A stretch of 64,000 nucleotides of DNA. Origin: CAYYFX01 sp046330135 (GTDB lineage: Bacteria > ARS69). Both the position numbers and the translations under genes were made by a program. Of the stretch, positions 7,804 to 16,687 are shown one piece after another (within the stretch, counting starts at the first letter, position 1; each line of letters begins with the position of its first letter). The stretch is from positions 186,001 to 250,000 of the forward strand of contig JAXLTI010000004.1 in NCBI GenBank assembly GCA_046330135.1. Direction: 5' to 3'. The notes under the pieces are model-generated. The model saw nothing but the letters and a program-made list of their open reading frames with translations. It did no database searches and was not told where the DNA came from.

Positions 7804-9042
7804 ATGACCGCGTGGGATCTCGGCCCGTATCGAAGGACGCTCGGCCTCGCGGACTTCCGCCGCTTCTGGCTGGGCTTCACCGCGTCGACGATCGGCGACG
7901 GGATGACGCGCGTCGCGCTGACCTAGTGGGTGTACGAGGCCACTCGCTCCGCGAAGGCGCTCGGCCTGCTCGCGATCTGCTACTCGGCCCCGATCCTCGC
8001 GGGCGGGCTCGTCGCCGGGTGGCTCCTGGACCGCTTCGATCGCTCGCGCGTGATGCTCGTCGACAACGTCGTGCGCGGCGCCGTCATCGGGATGCTTCCC
8101 CTCCTGCATGCGCTCGGCCGGCTCGAGGTCGCTCACGCGTACGCCGCGGCCGCCGTGTACGGCTCCCTCATGATGATCAGTCTCGCGGGAAGCCCCGCTC
8201 TGGTGCCGTCTCTCGTGCCGCGCGAGCTGCTTCCGACCGCGAACGCGCTCGAGACGCTGAGCTTCACGCTGAGCGGCATCGTCGGGCCGCCGGTGGCGGG
8301 GTTGATGGCGGCGCGCGTGGGAGCGTCGAACGTCCTGGTCGTGGACGCCGCGTCCTACCTGGCGTTCGTGGTCGCTCTGGCCGGACTGCGCCCCCGCGGC
8401 GCCGGCGCGACGCCCCCGCCGCCGACACCGCGCGCCGCCTCCTCCACGCGCGACGGCTTCCTCTTCGTCGCGCGCGACCCGATCCTCCGCTCCACGACCG
8501 CCATGTACATGGTGGCGAACGTCGGCGAAGGGCTGAGGCAGGTCTGGCTCCCGCTCTTCGCGGTCGGCGCGCTCGGCGGGGGTTCGACGCTCTACGGAGT
8601 CCTGGTGGGCGCGTGCGCCGTGGGCGAGGTGACCAGCTCGATCGCCGCCGGAGCCGTCGCGCTCCCGGTCCCGCTCGGAGCGGCCATCTGCGGCGCGCTC
8701 GTCGCCGCGGGATTGAGCGTGACCGCGCTCGCGGTGGCTCCCGGCCGATGGGCGGCGGCGATCGCTCTGGCCGGCTTCGGCTTCTTCACCGCGCCCCTCA
8801 CGATCTGGGCGCAGACGCTGCGCATGCGGATCATCCCCGAGGAGTTCCGCGGGCGGGTCTTCGCCCTCCTACGCACGATGATGCAGGGCGCCACGCCGCT
8901 CGGCGGAGCGATCGGCGGCTGGCTCGTGCCCGTGGTGGGGGTCGGGCCGGCCATTCTCCTGACCGGCGCCTGCCTGGTCGTCTCCGGCGCGGCCGGCGGG
9001 CTCCTGGGCGAGCTGCGGCACGCCGGGCCGCCGAGTCGCTGA
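7804..9042 (+). pseudogene. MFS transporter gene interrupted by an in-frame TAG at codon 41
   Basis: The start is well defined: ATG at 7804 with GGAGG 7 nt upstream. The first 40 codons encode a normal MFS N-terminus (DFRRFWLGFTASTIGDGM, then TRVALT). A TAG at 7924-7926 follows, and the same frame continues WVYEATRSAKALGLLAIC and on through a full set of MFS segments (LVAGWLLDRFDRS motif A, ~11 further helices) to 9042. Family relatives (MFS_3/EntS-like exporters) have an uninterrupted ALTW-x-VY-x-x-T stretch here, so one base change explains the stop. Reinitiation at GTG 7930 is possible but has no Shine-Dalgarno and would lose helix 1. It could be a young pseudogene, a sequencing error or a suppressed stop. 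It likely belonged to the operon starting at 5583; the substrate is unknown. Confidence 0.8.
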
Positions 9043-9101
9043 TTCCGGATCGCCAAGTCCGTTGGCGCGGATTCCGAGGCGAGGGCGAGTATCTTCCAGG
9101 G

Positions 9102-9126
9102 GGGTTGCGCCGGCAACCCGTTTCTT
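9102..9126 (+). terminator. Rho-independent terminator after the MFS gene
   Basis: GGGTTGC-GCCG-GCAACCC forms a 7-bp perfect stem with a tetraloop, followed by GTTTCTT. It lies 60 nt after the MFS stop codon and 67 nt before the next gene, ending the 5583-9042 transcript. Confidence 0.65.
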
Positions 9127-9192
9127 GGCATTCTCGGGGACGCTTTCCGGACGCTTGGCGTCCGCGCCGGGGCTCCCCCTTCGAGGCATCGC

Positions 9193-10170
9193 GTGAACCA
9201 ACGAATCGCTCTCACGGCGCTTGCGCTGCTGTGCCTGGTCACGGCGCTGGCCCACGCCACCGACGGCCGGAAGGTCGTGGTGCTGGGCTCGTCCACGGCC
9301 GCGGGCACCGGTCCCGCCCACTGGGACAGCGCGTGGGTGAACCGCTTCCGCGCCGATGCCCTCGCGGGGGACTCGTTGCGCGTCGTCACGAACTACGGCG
9401 TGGGCGGGTTCACCACCTACCACATCATGCCCGACGGCTACGTGCCGCCGCCGGGCCGGCCGTTGCCCGCGCAGGATCTCAACATCTCGAAGGCGATCCG
9501 CGTGGGCGCGGACGCCGTCATCATCAACCTGCCGAGCAACGATCAGGTGAACGGGTACGACATCCAGGAGACGATCGCGAACTACGACACCGTCATGGCC
9601 GTCGCGGCCGCCGCGGGCGTGCAGGTGTGGCTCAGCACCACGCAGCCGCGCAACACGACCGCGCAGATTCGCGCCGCGCTCATGGCGATGCGGGACACCA
9701 CGTACGCGCTCTGGGGCGATCGGGCCGTGGACTTCTGGACCACGATCGCCAACGAGGACGGCACGATCAACTCCGCCTACGACTCCGGCGACGGCGTCCA
9801 CCTCAATGACCGCGCGCACGGGATCCTGTTCGATCGCGTCGCCGCGAAACACATCTGGGACGCCATCGCGCCTCCGGTCACGGGTGTCGGCCCGATGGTG
9901 GCCTCCGCCGATTGGCGGATGTATCCCGCCTCCCCGAATCCGTTCCGTCGCGAGACGACGTTGAGCTACTCGCTCTCCACCGCGTCGCACGTCCTCCTCA
10001 GTCTGTACGACGTGCGCGGGCGCAAGGTGGGCACCCTCGTGGACGGCGAAGCGGCGCCCGGGCTGCATCGCGTGTCGCTGGACGGGCGAGCGCTGCCGAG
10101 CGGCGTGTACTTCTATCGACTGGAGACGGCGGCCGGCGCCGCGGTCGGCAAGGCCGTCCGCATCGAGTAG
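9193..10170 (+). CDS. Secreted SGNH/GDSL hydrolase with sorting-type C-terminal domain
   Basis: 325 residues from GTG at 9193 (GAGG 7 nt upstream). Signal peptide ITALALLCLVTALAHA-type. SGNH hydrolase blocks are in order: VVVLGSSTAAG (nucleophile Ser in a GSS variant of GDS), NYGVGG (block II Gly), INLPSND (block III Asn) and SGDGVHLND (block V Asp/His). All four catalytic positions are therefore present. The family hydrolyses esters of lipids or acylated glycans; the substrate is unknown. The last ~80 residues (ASPNPFRRETTLSYSL ... LPSGVYFYRLETAAG) form a FlgD-Ig/type-A sorting-like beta domain, used for outer-membrane secretion or anchoring in FCB bacteria. The next gene encodes a protein with a similar tail. 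Confidence 0.85.
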   Translation: MNQRIALTALALLCLVTALAHATDGRKVVVLGSSTAAGTGPAHWDSAWVNRFRADALAGDSLRVVTNYGVGGFTTYHIMPDGYVPPPGRPLPAQDLNISKAIRVGADAVIINLPSNDQVNGYDIQETIANYDTVMAVAAAAGVQVWLSTTQPRNTTAQIRAALMAMRDTTYALWGDRAVDFWTTIANEDGTINSAYDSGDGVHLNDRAHGILFDRVAAKHIWDAIAPPVTGVGPMVASADWRMYPASPNPFRRETTLSYSLSTASHVLLSLYDVRGRKVGTLVDGEAAPGLHRVSLDGRALPSGVYFYRLETAAGAAVGKAVRIE

Positions 10171-10262
10171 GCCGCTCGGCTTCCCCACCGGCGCCTCTCC
10201 TCTCGCGACGCATCGCTTCCCCGCCGACGCCGCAACGCGGGCTCTCGCGCCCTGGGCGTCCC

Positions 10263-10291
10263 TTGCCCCTCTTGCGAACCGTGGCTATAGA
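10263..10291 (+). promoter_or_regulatory. Sigma70-like promoter upstream of 10343 gene
   Basis: TTGCCC (10263-10268), a 17-nt spacer, and TATAGA (10286-10291). Four of six bases match in each hexamer. It gives a leader of about 45 nt that contains a strong AGGAGG. Confidence 0.4.
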
Positions 10292-10342
10292 CGAGGCGTT
10301 CGACGGACCCGCAAGCCCGGGTCCCGTGACAGGAGGTGCGCC

Positions 10343-11575
10343 ATGTCGCGTCGCTCGCGACTTCCCTCCCCTCCCACCGGCTCGCTCGCGGCATTCCTCT
10401 CCGCAGCGATCCTCTCGCTCGCGGCCCCGGTCCACGCGAGGACCGATCGGCCCGTGGGCGCTCTCGATCCCGCGAGGCAGCGCTACCCGCTCTGCTCCGG
10501 AGTGCTGGAGGCCCGTGAGGGCGGCTTTCTCCAGACCGCCGCGGACCCCGCCACTTCCACCTTCGTCACCACGGGTCTTTGGGTGGGCGCGGAGGCGGAT
10601 CGCGGACAGGGGCCCGAGCAGATCGTCAGCGAAGCTCCCTGGGCCTTCGAGTTCTGGCCCGTGGACCCCACCGCGCTCCCCGGCAGCGTCGGGGGAGCCC
10701 GGTTCTTCTATGCGGACACGTCCACGGCGATCGTCCCCCACGAGCCGCTGGGTCTGCGCGTCGTCCAGATCGGCACGGCGGGAACGCGCCCCGGCTACGG
10801 CGGATTCGTGCGCTTCCGATTCGAAGTGAAGAACATCTCCGCATCGTACCGGCCGCCCGGATGGGACTTGGACCGCGTCTACCTCGGGATGTTCGCCGAC
10901 CCGGACGTGGGCCAGGGCGCCGCCTCGGGCTACTGGCAGGACGACCTGGCCGCCTACCAGTCCACGGCGGGCGGCGGACTCGCGTACGCGTGGGACGCCC
11001 CGGGCCACGGCGACGACACGGCCGAGCGCGTGGGGCTGCTGCTCCCGGAGCAGGAGGCGCATTCGTTCCAGGTGTGGTCGTACGAGGACGACCCGGCCGA
11101 CGACGCGGCGCGGTACGCCCTGCTGCGCGGCGACGGAGACGACGTGCAGACGATCGATCCGCCCGCCACGGCGCCGTCCGATCAGCGCATCCTCGTCTCG
11201 GTGGGGCCCTTCTCCCTGCCGCGCGGCGCTTCCCGGAGCTTCGTCGTCGCGGTCGTCTGCGGGGACGCGCTGCCCCCCACGCCCGCGGTCCTCGCCGCCC
11301 GGGACGGCTCCGCGGCCCCGTCGCCCTCTCTCGTGATGCCGAACCCGGTGAGACGGGGCGGGCCCGGCCTCCGCTTCGCCGGCCTCCCGAGCGGCGCGCG
11401 CGTGTCCGTGTACCAAACGTCGGGGCGACTCGTGACCACGCTCGTCACGGACGTGGCCGGCGACGCTTCGTGGGATCTCCTCTCGCGAGGGGAGCGCGTG
11501 TCCGCCGGCGTGTACCTGTACCGGGTGGACGGCCCGGCGCGGACGACGACCGGCAAGATCGTGGTCGTGCGCTGA
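10343..11575 (+). CDS. Secreted protein with type-A sorting-like C-terminal domain, function unknown
   Basis: 410 residues from ATG at 10343, preceded by AGGAGG at 7-nt spacing. Signal peptide (FLSAAILSLAAPVHA). The body (about 35-320) is strand-rich with many aromatic and acidic residues (FRFEVKNISASYRPPGWDLD) and resembles secreted beta-sandwich proteins; no catalytic motif is recognised. The C-terminal ~75 residues (LVMPNPVRRGGPGLRF ... VSAGVYLYRVDGPARTTTGK) form the same kind of FlgD-Ig/sorting domain as in the SGNH hydrolase upstream, implying export by the same route. It is convergent with the polyferredoxin gene, with a hairpin between them. Confidence 0.75.
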   Translation: MSRRSRLPSPPTGSLAAFLSAAILSLAAPVHARTDRPVGALDPARQRYPLCSGVLEAREGGFLQTAADPATSTFVTTGLWVGAEADRGQGPEQIVSEAPWAFEFWPVDPTALPGSVGGARFFYADTSTAIVPHEPLGLRVVQIGTAGTRPGYGGFVRFRFEVKNISASYRPPGWDLDRVYLGMFADPDVGQGAASGYWQDDLAAYQSTAGGGLAYAWDAPGHGDDTAERVGLLLPEQEAHSFQVWSYEDDPADDAARYALLRGDGDDVQTIDPPATAPSDQRILVSVGPFSLPRGASRSFVVAVVCGDALPPTPAVLAARDGSAAPSPSLVMPNPVRRGGPGLRFAGLPSGARVSVYQTSGRLVTTLVTDVAGDASWDLLSRGERVSAGVYLYRVDGPARTTTGKIVVVR

Positions 11576-11586
11576 GCGGGCGGGGC

Positions 11587-11618
11587 GGGGACGCGTCGCG
11601 CGTCAGCGTCGCGTCCCC
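11587..11618. terminator. Convergent-gene hairpin
   Basis: GGGGACGCG and CGCGTCCCC are perfect 9-bp arms around a 14-nt loop. The hairpin sits at the meeting point of two convergent genes and overlaps the stop codon of the minus-strand one. No T-tract on either side, so termination efficiency is uncertain. Confidence 0.45.
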
Positions 11619-12850
11619 GTCGTCCCTTCCACGTGCGAGTACTGCGGGCCGTCGAGCTCGTGGATCCGCGCGAGATACTCGTCGTTCGTGATCGACGTCC
11701 GCCAGTGGCCCGCCAGCCGCGCCACCGCAGTCCCGCCCGCGAAGAGAATCAGCACGAGCGCCGCGAACGCCACGGGTCGGACCGCGCGTCGCCAGGGACC
11801 CGGCGTCTCGAGCCGAAGCGCCCGCGGCACCGGGCAAGCCGCCACGCAGGAGAGGCAGCTGAAGCACTCGTCGGAGCGCACGCGCTCGAGTCGATCCACC
11901 GGCAGATGCGAGGGGCACGCGCGCGCGCACAGCCCGCACTCGATGCACGACGGCGCGTGGCGCGTGACCTTCAGCGGGGAGAGCATCGAGACGAGGCCCA
12001 GCAGGCCGCCGTACGGACAGAGGTAGCGGCACCAGAAGTACGGCACCACGATCGAGAGCAGGGCGAGCGCGGCGAGGACGATCGCGGCCGTGGTGGAGGG
12101 ATGCTCGAAGAAGTAGAGCATCTTGATGTCGGCCACGCGGCTGTACGGCGCCGAGAGGAACGCCCCCACGTCGTCGGCCGACATGCGGATCACGATCACC
12201 CACGCGAAGAACGCCAGCAGCAGGTACTTGATGCCGCGCAGCGGAACGTCGAGCGCGCGCGGGAGGTGCATCTTCGCGCGGAAGATCGCTCGCGAGATGC
12301 GGGCCAGCCCCTCGGAGATCGCGCCCACCGGGCACACCCACGAGCAGAAGGACTTCTTCGCGAGGAGACCGAGGGCGAGCGCGAGCACGAAGATCACGAG
12401 GCCCGCGGGATGGATCTGCGTGACGACGCCGCGCGCCAGCCAGTAGCGGAAGCTCATGAACGCGGCGATGGGCAGGAAGCCTTCCACGCCCGGCGGTCGC
12501 TCGCCCACGATCCGCCCCGCTTCCAGCCCGTGCACCCAGCGCGCGAAGCTCACGCCGATCGAGGCCACCGTGAGGAGGAAGCCGACTTGGACGCTGCGTC
12601 GCAGAAGCGTGATGCGCGAGCGGCGCACGCGCACCGCGGCGCCGGGCTGCGGCACGTCGGGGGCGACGCGGTCGAGCATGGCCAGCGCGCGCAGCTCGGC
12701 CCACGGATCGGCCGTGAGCCTCCGGAGCGCGGACGGGGATACGCGCAGTCTCTTCGCGGGGGCGGGCGACGCTGATGCGCGCGGTCCGGCGGCGGATGAC
12801 TCGACGGCCGGCGAGGCGACGGGCGGCGCGGCGGCGGACGGTCCGCTCAT
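11603..12850 (-). CDS. NapH/NosR-like membrane polyferredoxin (4Fe-4S binding protein)
   Basis: 415 residues from ATG at 12850, which overlaps the stop of the upstream Rrf2 gene (ATGA), so the two are translationally coupled. About five membrane helices (~85-105, 145-165, 205-225, 255-275, 355-375). It has the paired C-x3-CP motifs of the NapH/NosR/CcoG family (CSWVCPVG at 169-173, CRYLCPYG at 274-278), followed by two ferredoxin motifs (CIECGLCARACP near 302, CFSCLSCVAACP near 329). Such proteins pass electrons from the quinone pool or ferredoxin to periplasmic reductases or help assemble redox enzymes. The partner here is not visible. The N-terminal ~80 residues are Ala/Pro-rich. Confidence 0.85.
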   Translation of the reverse strand: MSGPSAAAPPVASPAVESSAAGPRASASPAPAKRLRVSPSALRRLTADPWAELRALAMLDRVAPDVPQPGAAVRVRRSRITLLRRSVQVGFLLTVASIGVSFARWVHGLEAGRIVGERPPGVEGFLPIAAFMSFRYWLARGVVTQIHPAGLVIFVLALALGLLAKKSFCSWVCPVGAISEGLARISRAIFRAKMHLPRALDVPLRGIKYLLLAFFAWVIVIRMSADDVGAFLSAPYSRVADIKMLYFFEHPSTTAAIVLAALALLSIVVPYFWCRYLCPYGGLLGLVSMLSPLKVTRHAPSCIECGLCARACPSHLPVDRLERVRSDECFSCLSCVAACPVPRALRLETPGPWRRAVRPVAFAALVLILFAGGTAVARLAGHWRTSITNDEYLARIHELDGPQYSHVEGTTGTRR

Positions 12851-13263
12851 CGCGCGGACTCCGTGAGCGATCCATGAGGCGCCAGGTCCGCCACCGAGCG
12901 CCGCTCGACGAGCTCGAGGAGGCCCTCGCGCACGCGAGCCCACGTGGAGTGGAGCGGGCACGGTTGCTTGTCGGAGCAGCGGGGCATCCCGAAGAGGCAC
13001 TGGCGCGCGAACCCGGGACCCTCGAACGCCAGCACGAGGTCCATGAGATGCAGCTCCGCCGCCGGGCGGGCCAGACGATACCCGCCGCCGCGCCCGGTGC
13101 GACCCGTGACGAAGCCGAGGAGCGAGAGCCGGTGGAGGACCTTGCCGAGCGTTGGCGCCGGGGCGCCGGTCCGGTCCGCCAGCATGGCGATGGAGAGCGG
13201 CGCCTCGCCGGCCGCCAGGGCGGCCAGCGCCCGGAGAGCATGCTGGGTCTCGGTTCGGAACAC
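12847..13263 (-). CDS. Rrf2-family Fe-S transcriptional regulator
   Basis: 138 residues from GTG at 13263 with GGAGG 8 nt upstream. Winged-helix N-terminus (ETQHALRALAALAAGEAPLS, then MLADRTGAPAPTLGKVLHRL). A Cys cluster follows near residue 92: CLFGMPRCSDKQPCPLH, i.e. C-x6-C-x5-C, typical of iron-sulfur-binding Rrf2 sensors of the IscR/NsrR/RsrR group that respond to NO, redox or Fe-S status. It overlaps the polyferredoxin gene by 4 nt, so it most likely controls that gene and itself through the palindrome just upstream. Confidence 0.88.
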   Translation of the reverse strand: MFRTETQHALRALAALAAGEAPLSIAMLADRTGAPAPTLGKVLHRLSLLGFVTGRTGRGGGYRLARPAAELHLMDLVLAFEGPGFARQCLFGMPRCSDKQPCPLHSTWARVREGLLELVERRSVADLAPHGSLTESAR

Positions 13264-13277
13264 GTCGACCGCCTCCG

Positions 13278-13309
13278 TCGATATCCTGACTTATGGGTCA
13301 ATATATCGA
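13278..13309 (-). promoter_or_regulatory. Imperfect 32-bp palindrome upstream of Rrf2 gene, probable operator
   Basis: Twelve of sixteen positions are symmetric. Outer arms TCGATAT/ATATCGA (with two mismatched bases next to them) and inner arms TGAC/GTCA are centred at 13293/13294. It is AT-rich against the GC-rich background and contains TATATT on the minus strand, a -10 candidate 30-40 nt before the GTG. Length and symmetry fit an Rrf2-dimer site; autoregulation is inferred. Confidence 0.5.
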
Positions 13310-13482
13310 CGTTGGGGCGGCCGGCAAGGGGCGCCGTGACGCCAGCTCCTCGCGGTCGAGCCGATGGATGACGGGCTTGATGTGGGAGTCCACGGACGGA
13401 TCGGCGCGAGCGACGCGCAAGAATTCCTTCCGCGGCAGGCGCGCGCGATCGTGCGGTGACGGACGACGGTATGGTCGGACGG

Positions 13483-14457
13483 TCAGCTCCCGATCGCCCC
13501 GCGGTATTCGCCGATCAGCTCGCGGTCGCTCAGCGTCCGGTCGCCCTTGCGGCCGAGGAAGTACAGCCCGGACGCGCCGTCCAGCGTCTCTCGCCGGGCG
13601 ATCAACGCGCGATCGAAGAACCGGAGCCAGAAGGACGTGAGGTACGCGAAAGCCGTGATCGGCCGCCGGCGCTTCCCGCGACCGCCGAGCAGGCTGAGCA
13701 GGAAGTAGTGCCAGGCCCACGCGAGCGACATTCCGGTCCCGCCGCACGCGCCCCGCTCGATCTCCTCGAAGCTCCGGAAGAGGCGGCGATGGCCGAGATC
13801 GGTGAAGCGCGTGAAGTCGAACGCGCCGCCGTGCACCTGCTGCATGAACGGCGTCTCGGCGAGCACCACGCCCCGGGGGCGGAGCACGCGGTGGATCTCC
13901 GCGACGGCGCGCGCCGGATCGGCGACGTGCTCCAGCACGGCGATCCCCGTGACGCCGTCGAAGGTCTCGTCCGCGAACGGGATGCGGTGCGCGTCGCAGA
14001 CGACGTTGGTGCCGGGATAGAAGAACAGATCGCTGCTCACCACGCGCGATGCCGGCAGGTCGTCGAACGTGACGGCGTCTTCCCCGTTGCCCACGCGGAG
14101 GATCGCGGGGCTGCGATTGCCCTCCCCTACGAGCGACATGAAGCGCTTCCGCACGCGCGCGCCCGTCACGTTGCGGCTCGGCGACGGCACGAGGCGCTTC
14201 GCCCAGACCTCGGCGCGGCTCCGCGGGCGATTGAACGCGTTCGCCGAGCGGAGAATCTCCTCGTGCGTGAGCACGCAGTCGCGCTCGTCCACGAGGACGG
14301 GCACTCCGTTCCGCACCGGGAAGGGCGGACAGCCGCCGGCGCACTCCACGCGATCCTCACGAACGACCACGGAGGCGCGGCACGCGGGGCAGCGCAGGCG
14401 CTCGACGAGCTCGCTCGGCAGGGCGAGCGCGCGAGGCGCGGCGGACGCGTCAAGCAT
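13483..14457 (-). CDS. SAM-dependent methyltransferase with N-terminal Trm112-like zinc ribbon
   Basis: 324 residues. N-terminal ~50 residues form a Trm112-like ribbon (LRCPACRASVVVREDRVECA, CGGCPPFPVRNGVPVLV). The rest is a class I methyltransferase of the Methyltransf_11 type: VVSSDLFFYPGTNVVCDAH for the nucleotide-binding strands, IPFADETFDGVTGIAVLEHV as the post-motif II segment, and EIHRVLRPRGVVLAETPFMQ. The C-terminal ~90 residues are hydrophobic and unusual. Such two-domain proteins often occur in surface polysaccharide or secondary pathways, but the substrate cannot be read from sequence. ATG at 14457 has only a weak Shine-Dalgarno. Confidence 0.8.
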   Translation of the reverse strand: MLDASAAPRALALPSELVERLRCPACRASVVVREDRVECAGGCPPFPVRNGVPVLVDERDCVLTHEEILRSANAFNRPRSRAEVWAKRLVPSPSRNVTGARVRKRFMSLVGEGNRSPAILRVGNGEDAVTFDDLPASRVVSSDLFFYPGTNVVCDAHRIPFADETFDGVTGIAVLEHVADPARAVAEIHRVLRPRGVVLAETPFMQQVHGGAFDFTRFTDLGHRRLFRSFEEIERGACGGTGMSLAWAWHYFLLSLLGGRGKRRRPITAFAYLTSFWLRFFDRALIARRETLDGASGLYFLGRKGDRTLSDRELIGEYRGAIGS

Positions 14458-14751
14458 GGCGGTGCTCGCGCTGCGTCGCGGTCATGGCTTCGAGACGGAA
14501 TCGTCGCTGGGCGGGAGCGGCATGCGCACCTCATGGCGTGGCGGGCGCGATCCGCGGCGCGCCCGCGGCCATGGTCCACGAACCGTCGACGTTCGTCGAG
14601 ACCGCCGGAACGCCGGGTAGTGGTGCGTTGGCGTCCCACTACCGGACGCCGCCCGAGCGCGATCGTCCGGAGCCGTGCTCATGCTGCCCCGGCGACCGCG
14701 AGGTCCCCTCCTCGCGGAGATGTCGCGCCGCCTCTCTGCTAGGATCCCGCG

Positions 14752-15309
14752 ATGATCATCATCCGCCACTACGACCCCGCGTGGCCGGCCGAGTTCGAAG
14801 CGCTGCGCTCTTCCCTGACGGAGATCCTCGGCCCCCTCGCGCTGCGGATCGACCACATCGGCTCGACGTCCGTGCCCGGTCTCGGCGCGAAGGACGTCAT
14901 CGACGCTCAGGTGACCGTTCGCGAGCTGGCGGCGGAGATCCGGAGGAAGCTCGTCGCTGCGGGCTTCGAATGGCGGGAGGCCATCACCCACGATCACGTG
15001 CCGCTCGGCGCGGACGCCCGCCCGGAGATGTGGAGCAAGCTCGTCTTCGCGGAGCCGAAGGGCCGGCGCCGCGCGAACGTGCACGTCCGGGTGGCCGGCC
15101 ATCCCAACCAGCGCTATCCGCTGCTGTTCCGCGACTACCTCCGAGCGCACCCGGGCTCGGCCCGGAGTCTCGAGCTCATCAAGCGCGAGATCGCCCGGCG
15201 GCACGCGGACGACGTGGAGGCCTACTACGACATCAAGGATCCGGTCTGCGATCTGATCTGGGACGCCGCGCAGGAGTGGGCCCGGCAGACGGGTTGGGAA
15301 CCCGAGTAG
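14752..15309 (+). CDS. GrpB/UPF0157 family protein
   Basis: 185 residues, full length for the family. Typical GrpB signature: YDPAWPAEFEALRSSL, LRIDHIGSTSVPGLGAKDVID and NVHVRVAGHPNQRYPLLFRDYL, ending in the conserved acidic YYDIKDPVCDLIW stretch. The fold is related to nucleotidyltransferases (GSTS-x-P-G-L-x-x-K-D...D core), but no reaction is established for most members. AGGAT lies 7 nt before the ATG. It is convergent with the AAA ATPase gene. Confidence 0.88.
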   Translation: MIIIRHYDPAWPAEFEALRSSLTEILGPLALRIDHIGSTSVPGLGAKDVIDAQVTVRELAAEIRRKLVAAGFEWREAITHDHVPLGADARPEMWSKLVFAEPKGRRRANVHVRVAGHPNQRYPLLFRDYLRAHPGSARSLELIKREIARRHADDVEAYYDIKDPVCDLIWDAAQEWARQTGWEPE

Positions 15310-15370
15310 CGAAGCTCCGGCCAGCGGCCCACGTGCGACGCTGCCTCTCGCACACCGTGCATGGCGCGAG

Positions 15371-16537
15371 CTACGCCGACGCCAAGGGCCGGACGTCGTC
15401 GAGCAGGCGCTTCAGCGCGACCGCCCGGATCGCCTTCCCCATCGGGAACGTCGCGTCTCCCGCATGAACGACGTCGAGCCGCTGCAGCTTCAGATCCTCC
15501 ATCGCCACGGACATGGACTTCGTGACGGCCGGTGACGCGGTTCTCTTCACCTCGAAGCCGAGGCGCGTTCTGCCACGGACGACCAGGAGATCCAGTTCCG
15601 CTCCGGCGTGAGTGGCCCAGAAGAAACACTCCTCTCGCTCGGCGCCGAGGTGCGTGACGATCTGCTCGAGGACGAACCCCTCCCAGGAAGCGCCCACTTG
15701 GGGGTGGGATTCCAGATCCGCCATCGTTCTCAGGTTGAGCAGCGCGTGCAGCAACCCCGAGTCGGCGACGTACGTCTTGGGTGCCTTGACCTGGCGCTTC
15801 GACAGATTCTCGTGCCAGGGTCGGAGCTGGCGCACGACGAGGGCGGAGCTCAGCAGGTCCACGTAGTTGCGGACCGTGGTGTCGGCCACGCCAAGCGAGC
15901 GCCCGAACTCGGACGCGTTCCAGACCTGGCCATGGCGGTGCGCCAGCATCGTCCAGAAGCGACGCAGCGTGGTCGCACCGATCGTGATCCCGAGTGCCGG
16001 GAGATCGCGCTCCAGGAACGTCGTCACGAAGCCGCTCCGCCACTCGTGGCTGACGGCGTTCGAGCGCGCGACGAATGCGCGGGGGAATCCGCCGCGGAGC
16101 CACCGCCGGCCGACGCTCTCGGGGCCGACCTCCTCCAAGGTCAGTCCTCCGAGCTCGTGATAGACGATCCGGCCGGCCAGAGTCTCCGAGCTCTGCCGCA
16201 GCAGGGCGGGGGACGCGCTCCCGAGCACGAGGAATCGCGCGGGCAGACGAGGGCGGTCCGCGAGCACTCGCAGACTCTCGAAGATGTTCGGAGCCCGTTG
16301 GACTTCGTCGATGACGACCAGGCCGCGCAACTCGCGAAGCGTCAGCATCGGCTCGGCGAGCCTCGCTCGGTCGCCGGGATCTTCGAGGTCGAAGTAAGTC
16401 ACCGGCGGGCGGTGTTGCGCGACCAAGGAGCGGGCCAGGGTCGTCTTCCCCACCTGCCTCGCCCCGATGATGCCGACCACCGGATACCGGCCGAGTTGTC
16501 GGCGGAGCGTCGAAAGGTGCTTGAGCCGTCGGATCAT
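15371..16537 (-). CDS. AAA_14 ATPase with DUF4143 domain
   Basis: 388 residues. Walker A GARQVGKTT near residue 25, Walker B LVVIDEVQRAPN near 95, sensor-like RFLVLGSASPALLR. The C-terminal half is DUF4143, with a winged-helix piece (ASEFGRSLGVADTTVRNYVD) and a nuclease-like end (GAELDLLVVRGRTRLGFEVK, an E..D...E-x-K pattern). These proteins are widespread, often mobile or defence-associated, and have unclear biochemistry. A strong inverted repeat lies 14 nt upstream of the ATG. It stands alone between GrpB and the ABC-F gene. Confidence 0.88.
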   Translation of the reverse strand: MIRRLKHLSTLRRQLGRYPVVGIIGARQVGKTTLARSLVAQHRPPVTYFDLEDPGDRARLAEPMLTLRELRGLVVIDEVQRAPNIFESLRVLADRPRLPARFLVLGSASPALLRQSSETLAGRIVYHELGGLTLEEVGPESVGRRWLRGGFPRAFVARSNAVSHEWRSGFVTTFLERDLPALGITIGATTLRRFWTMLAHRHGQVWNASEFGRSLGVADTTVRNYVDLLSSALVVRQLRPWHENLSKRQVKAPKTYVADSGLLHALLNLRTMADLESHPQVGASWEGFVLEQIVTHLGAEREECFFWATHAGAELDLLVVRGRTRLGFEVKRTASPAVTKSMSVAMEDLKLQRLDVVHAGDATFPMGKAIRAVALKRLLDDVRPLASA

Positions 16538-16550
16538 GCGAGAGTATTAC

Positions 16551-16585
16551 CTTGAAATCTCGGTCCTGTCGACCGACTTTTCAAG
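16551..16585. promoter_or_regulatory. 35-nt two-part inverted repeat upstream of the AAA ATPase gene
   Basis: Outer arms CTTGAAA/TTTCAAG (7 bp) and inner arms TCGGTC/GACCGA (6 bp) are separated by two mismatched bases, with a 5-nt centre. It lies 14-48 nt upstream of the ATPase start codon, where an operator or leader hairpin would act. Confidence 0.45.
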
Positions 16586-16687
16586 AACACTCTCCGGTCG
16601 CCACGAGCGCGAGAGGGACCGTTCCCGGCGGAAGGCTGGCCGGGTCGATTTCAAGACGATCCACCTCCGCGGCCGGCTCGTCATGAG

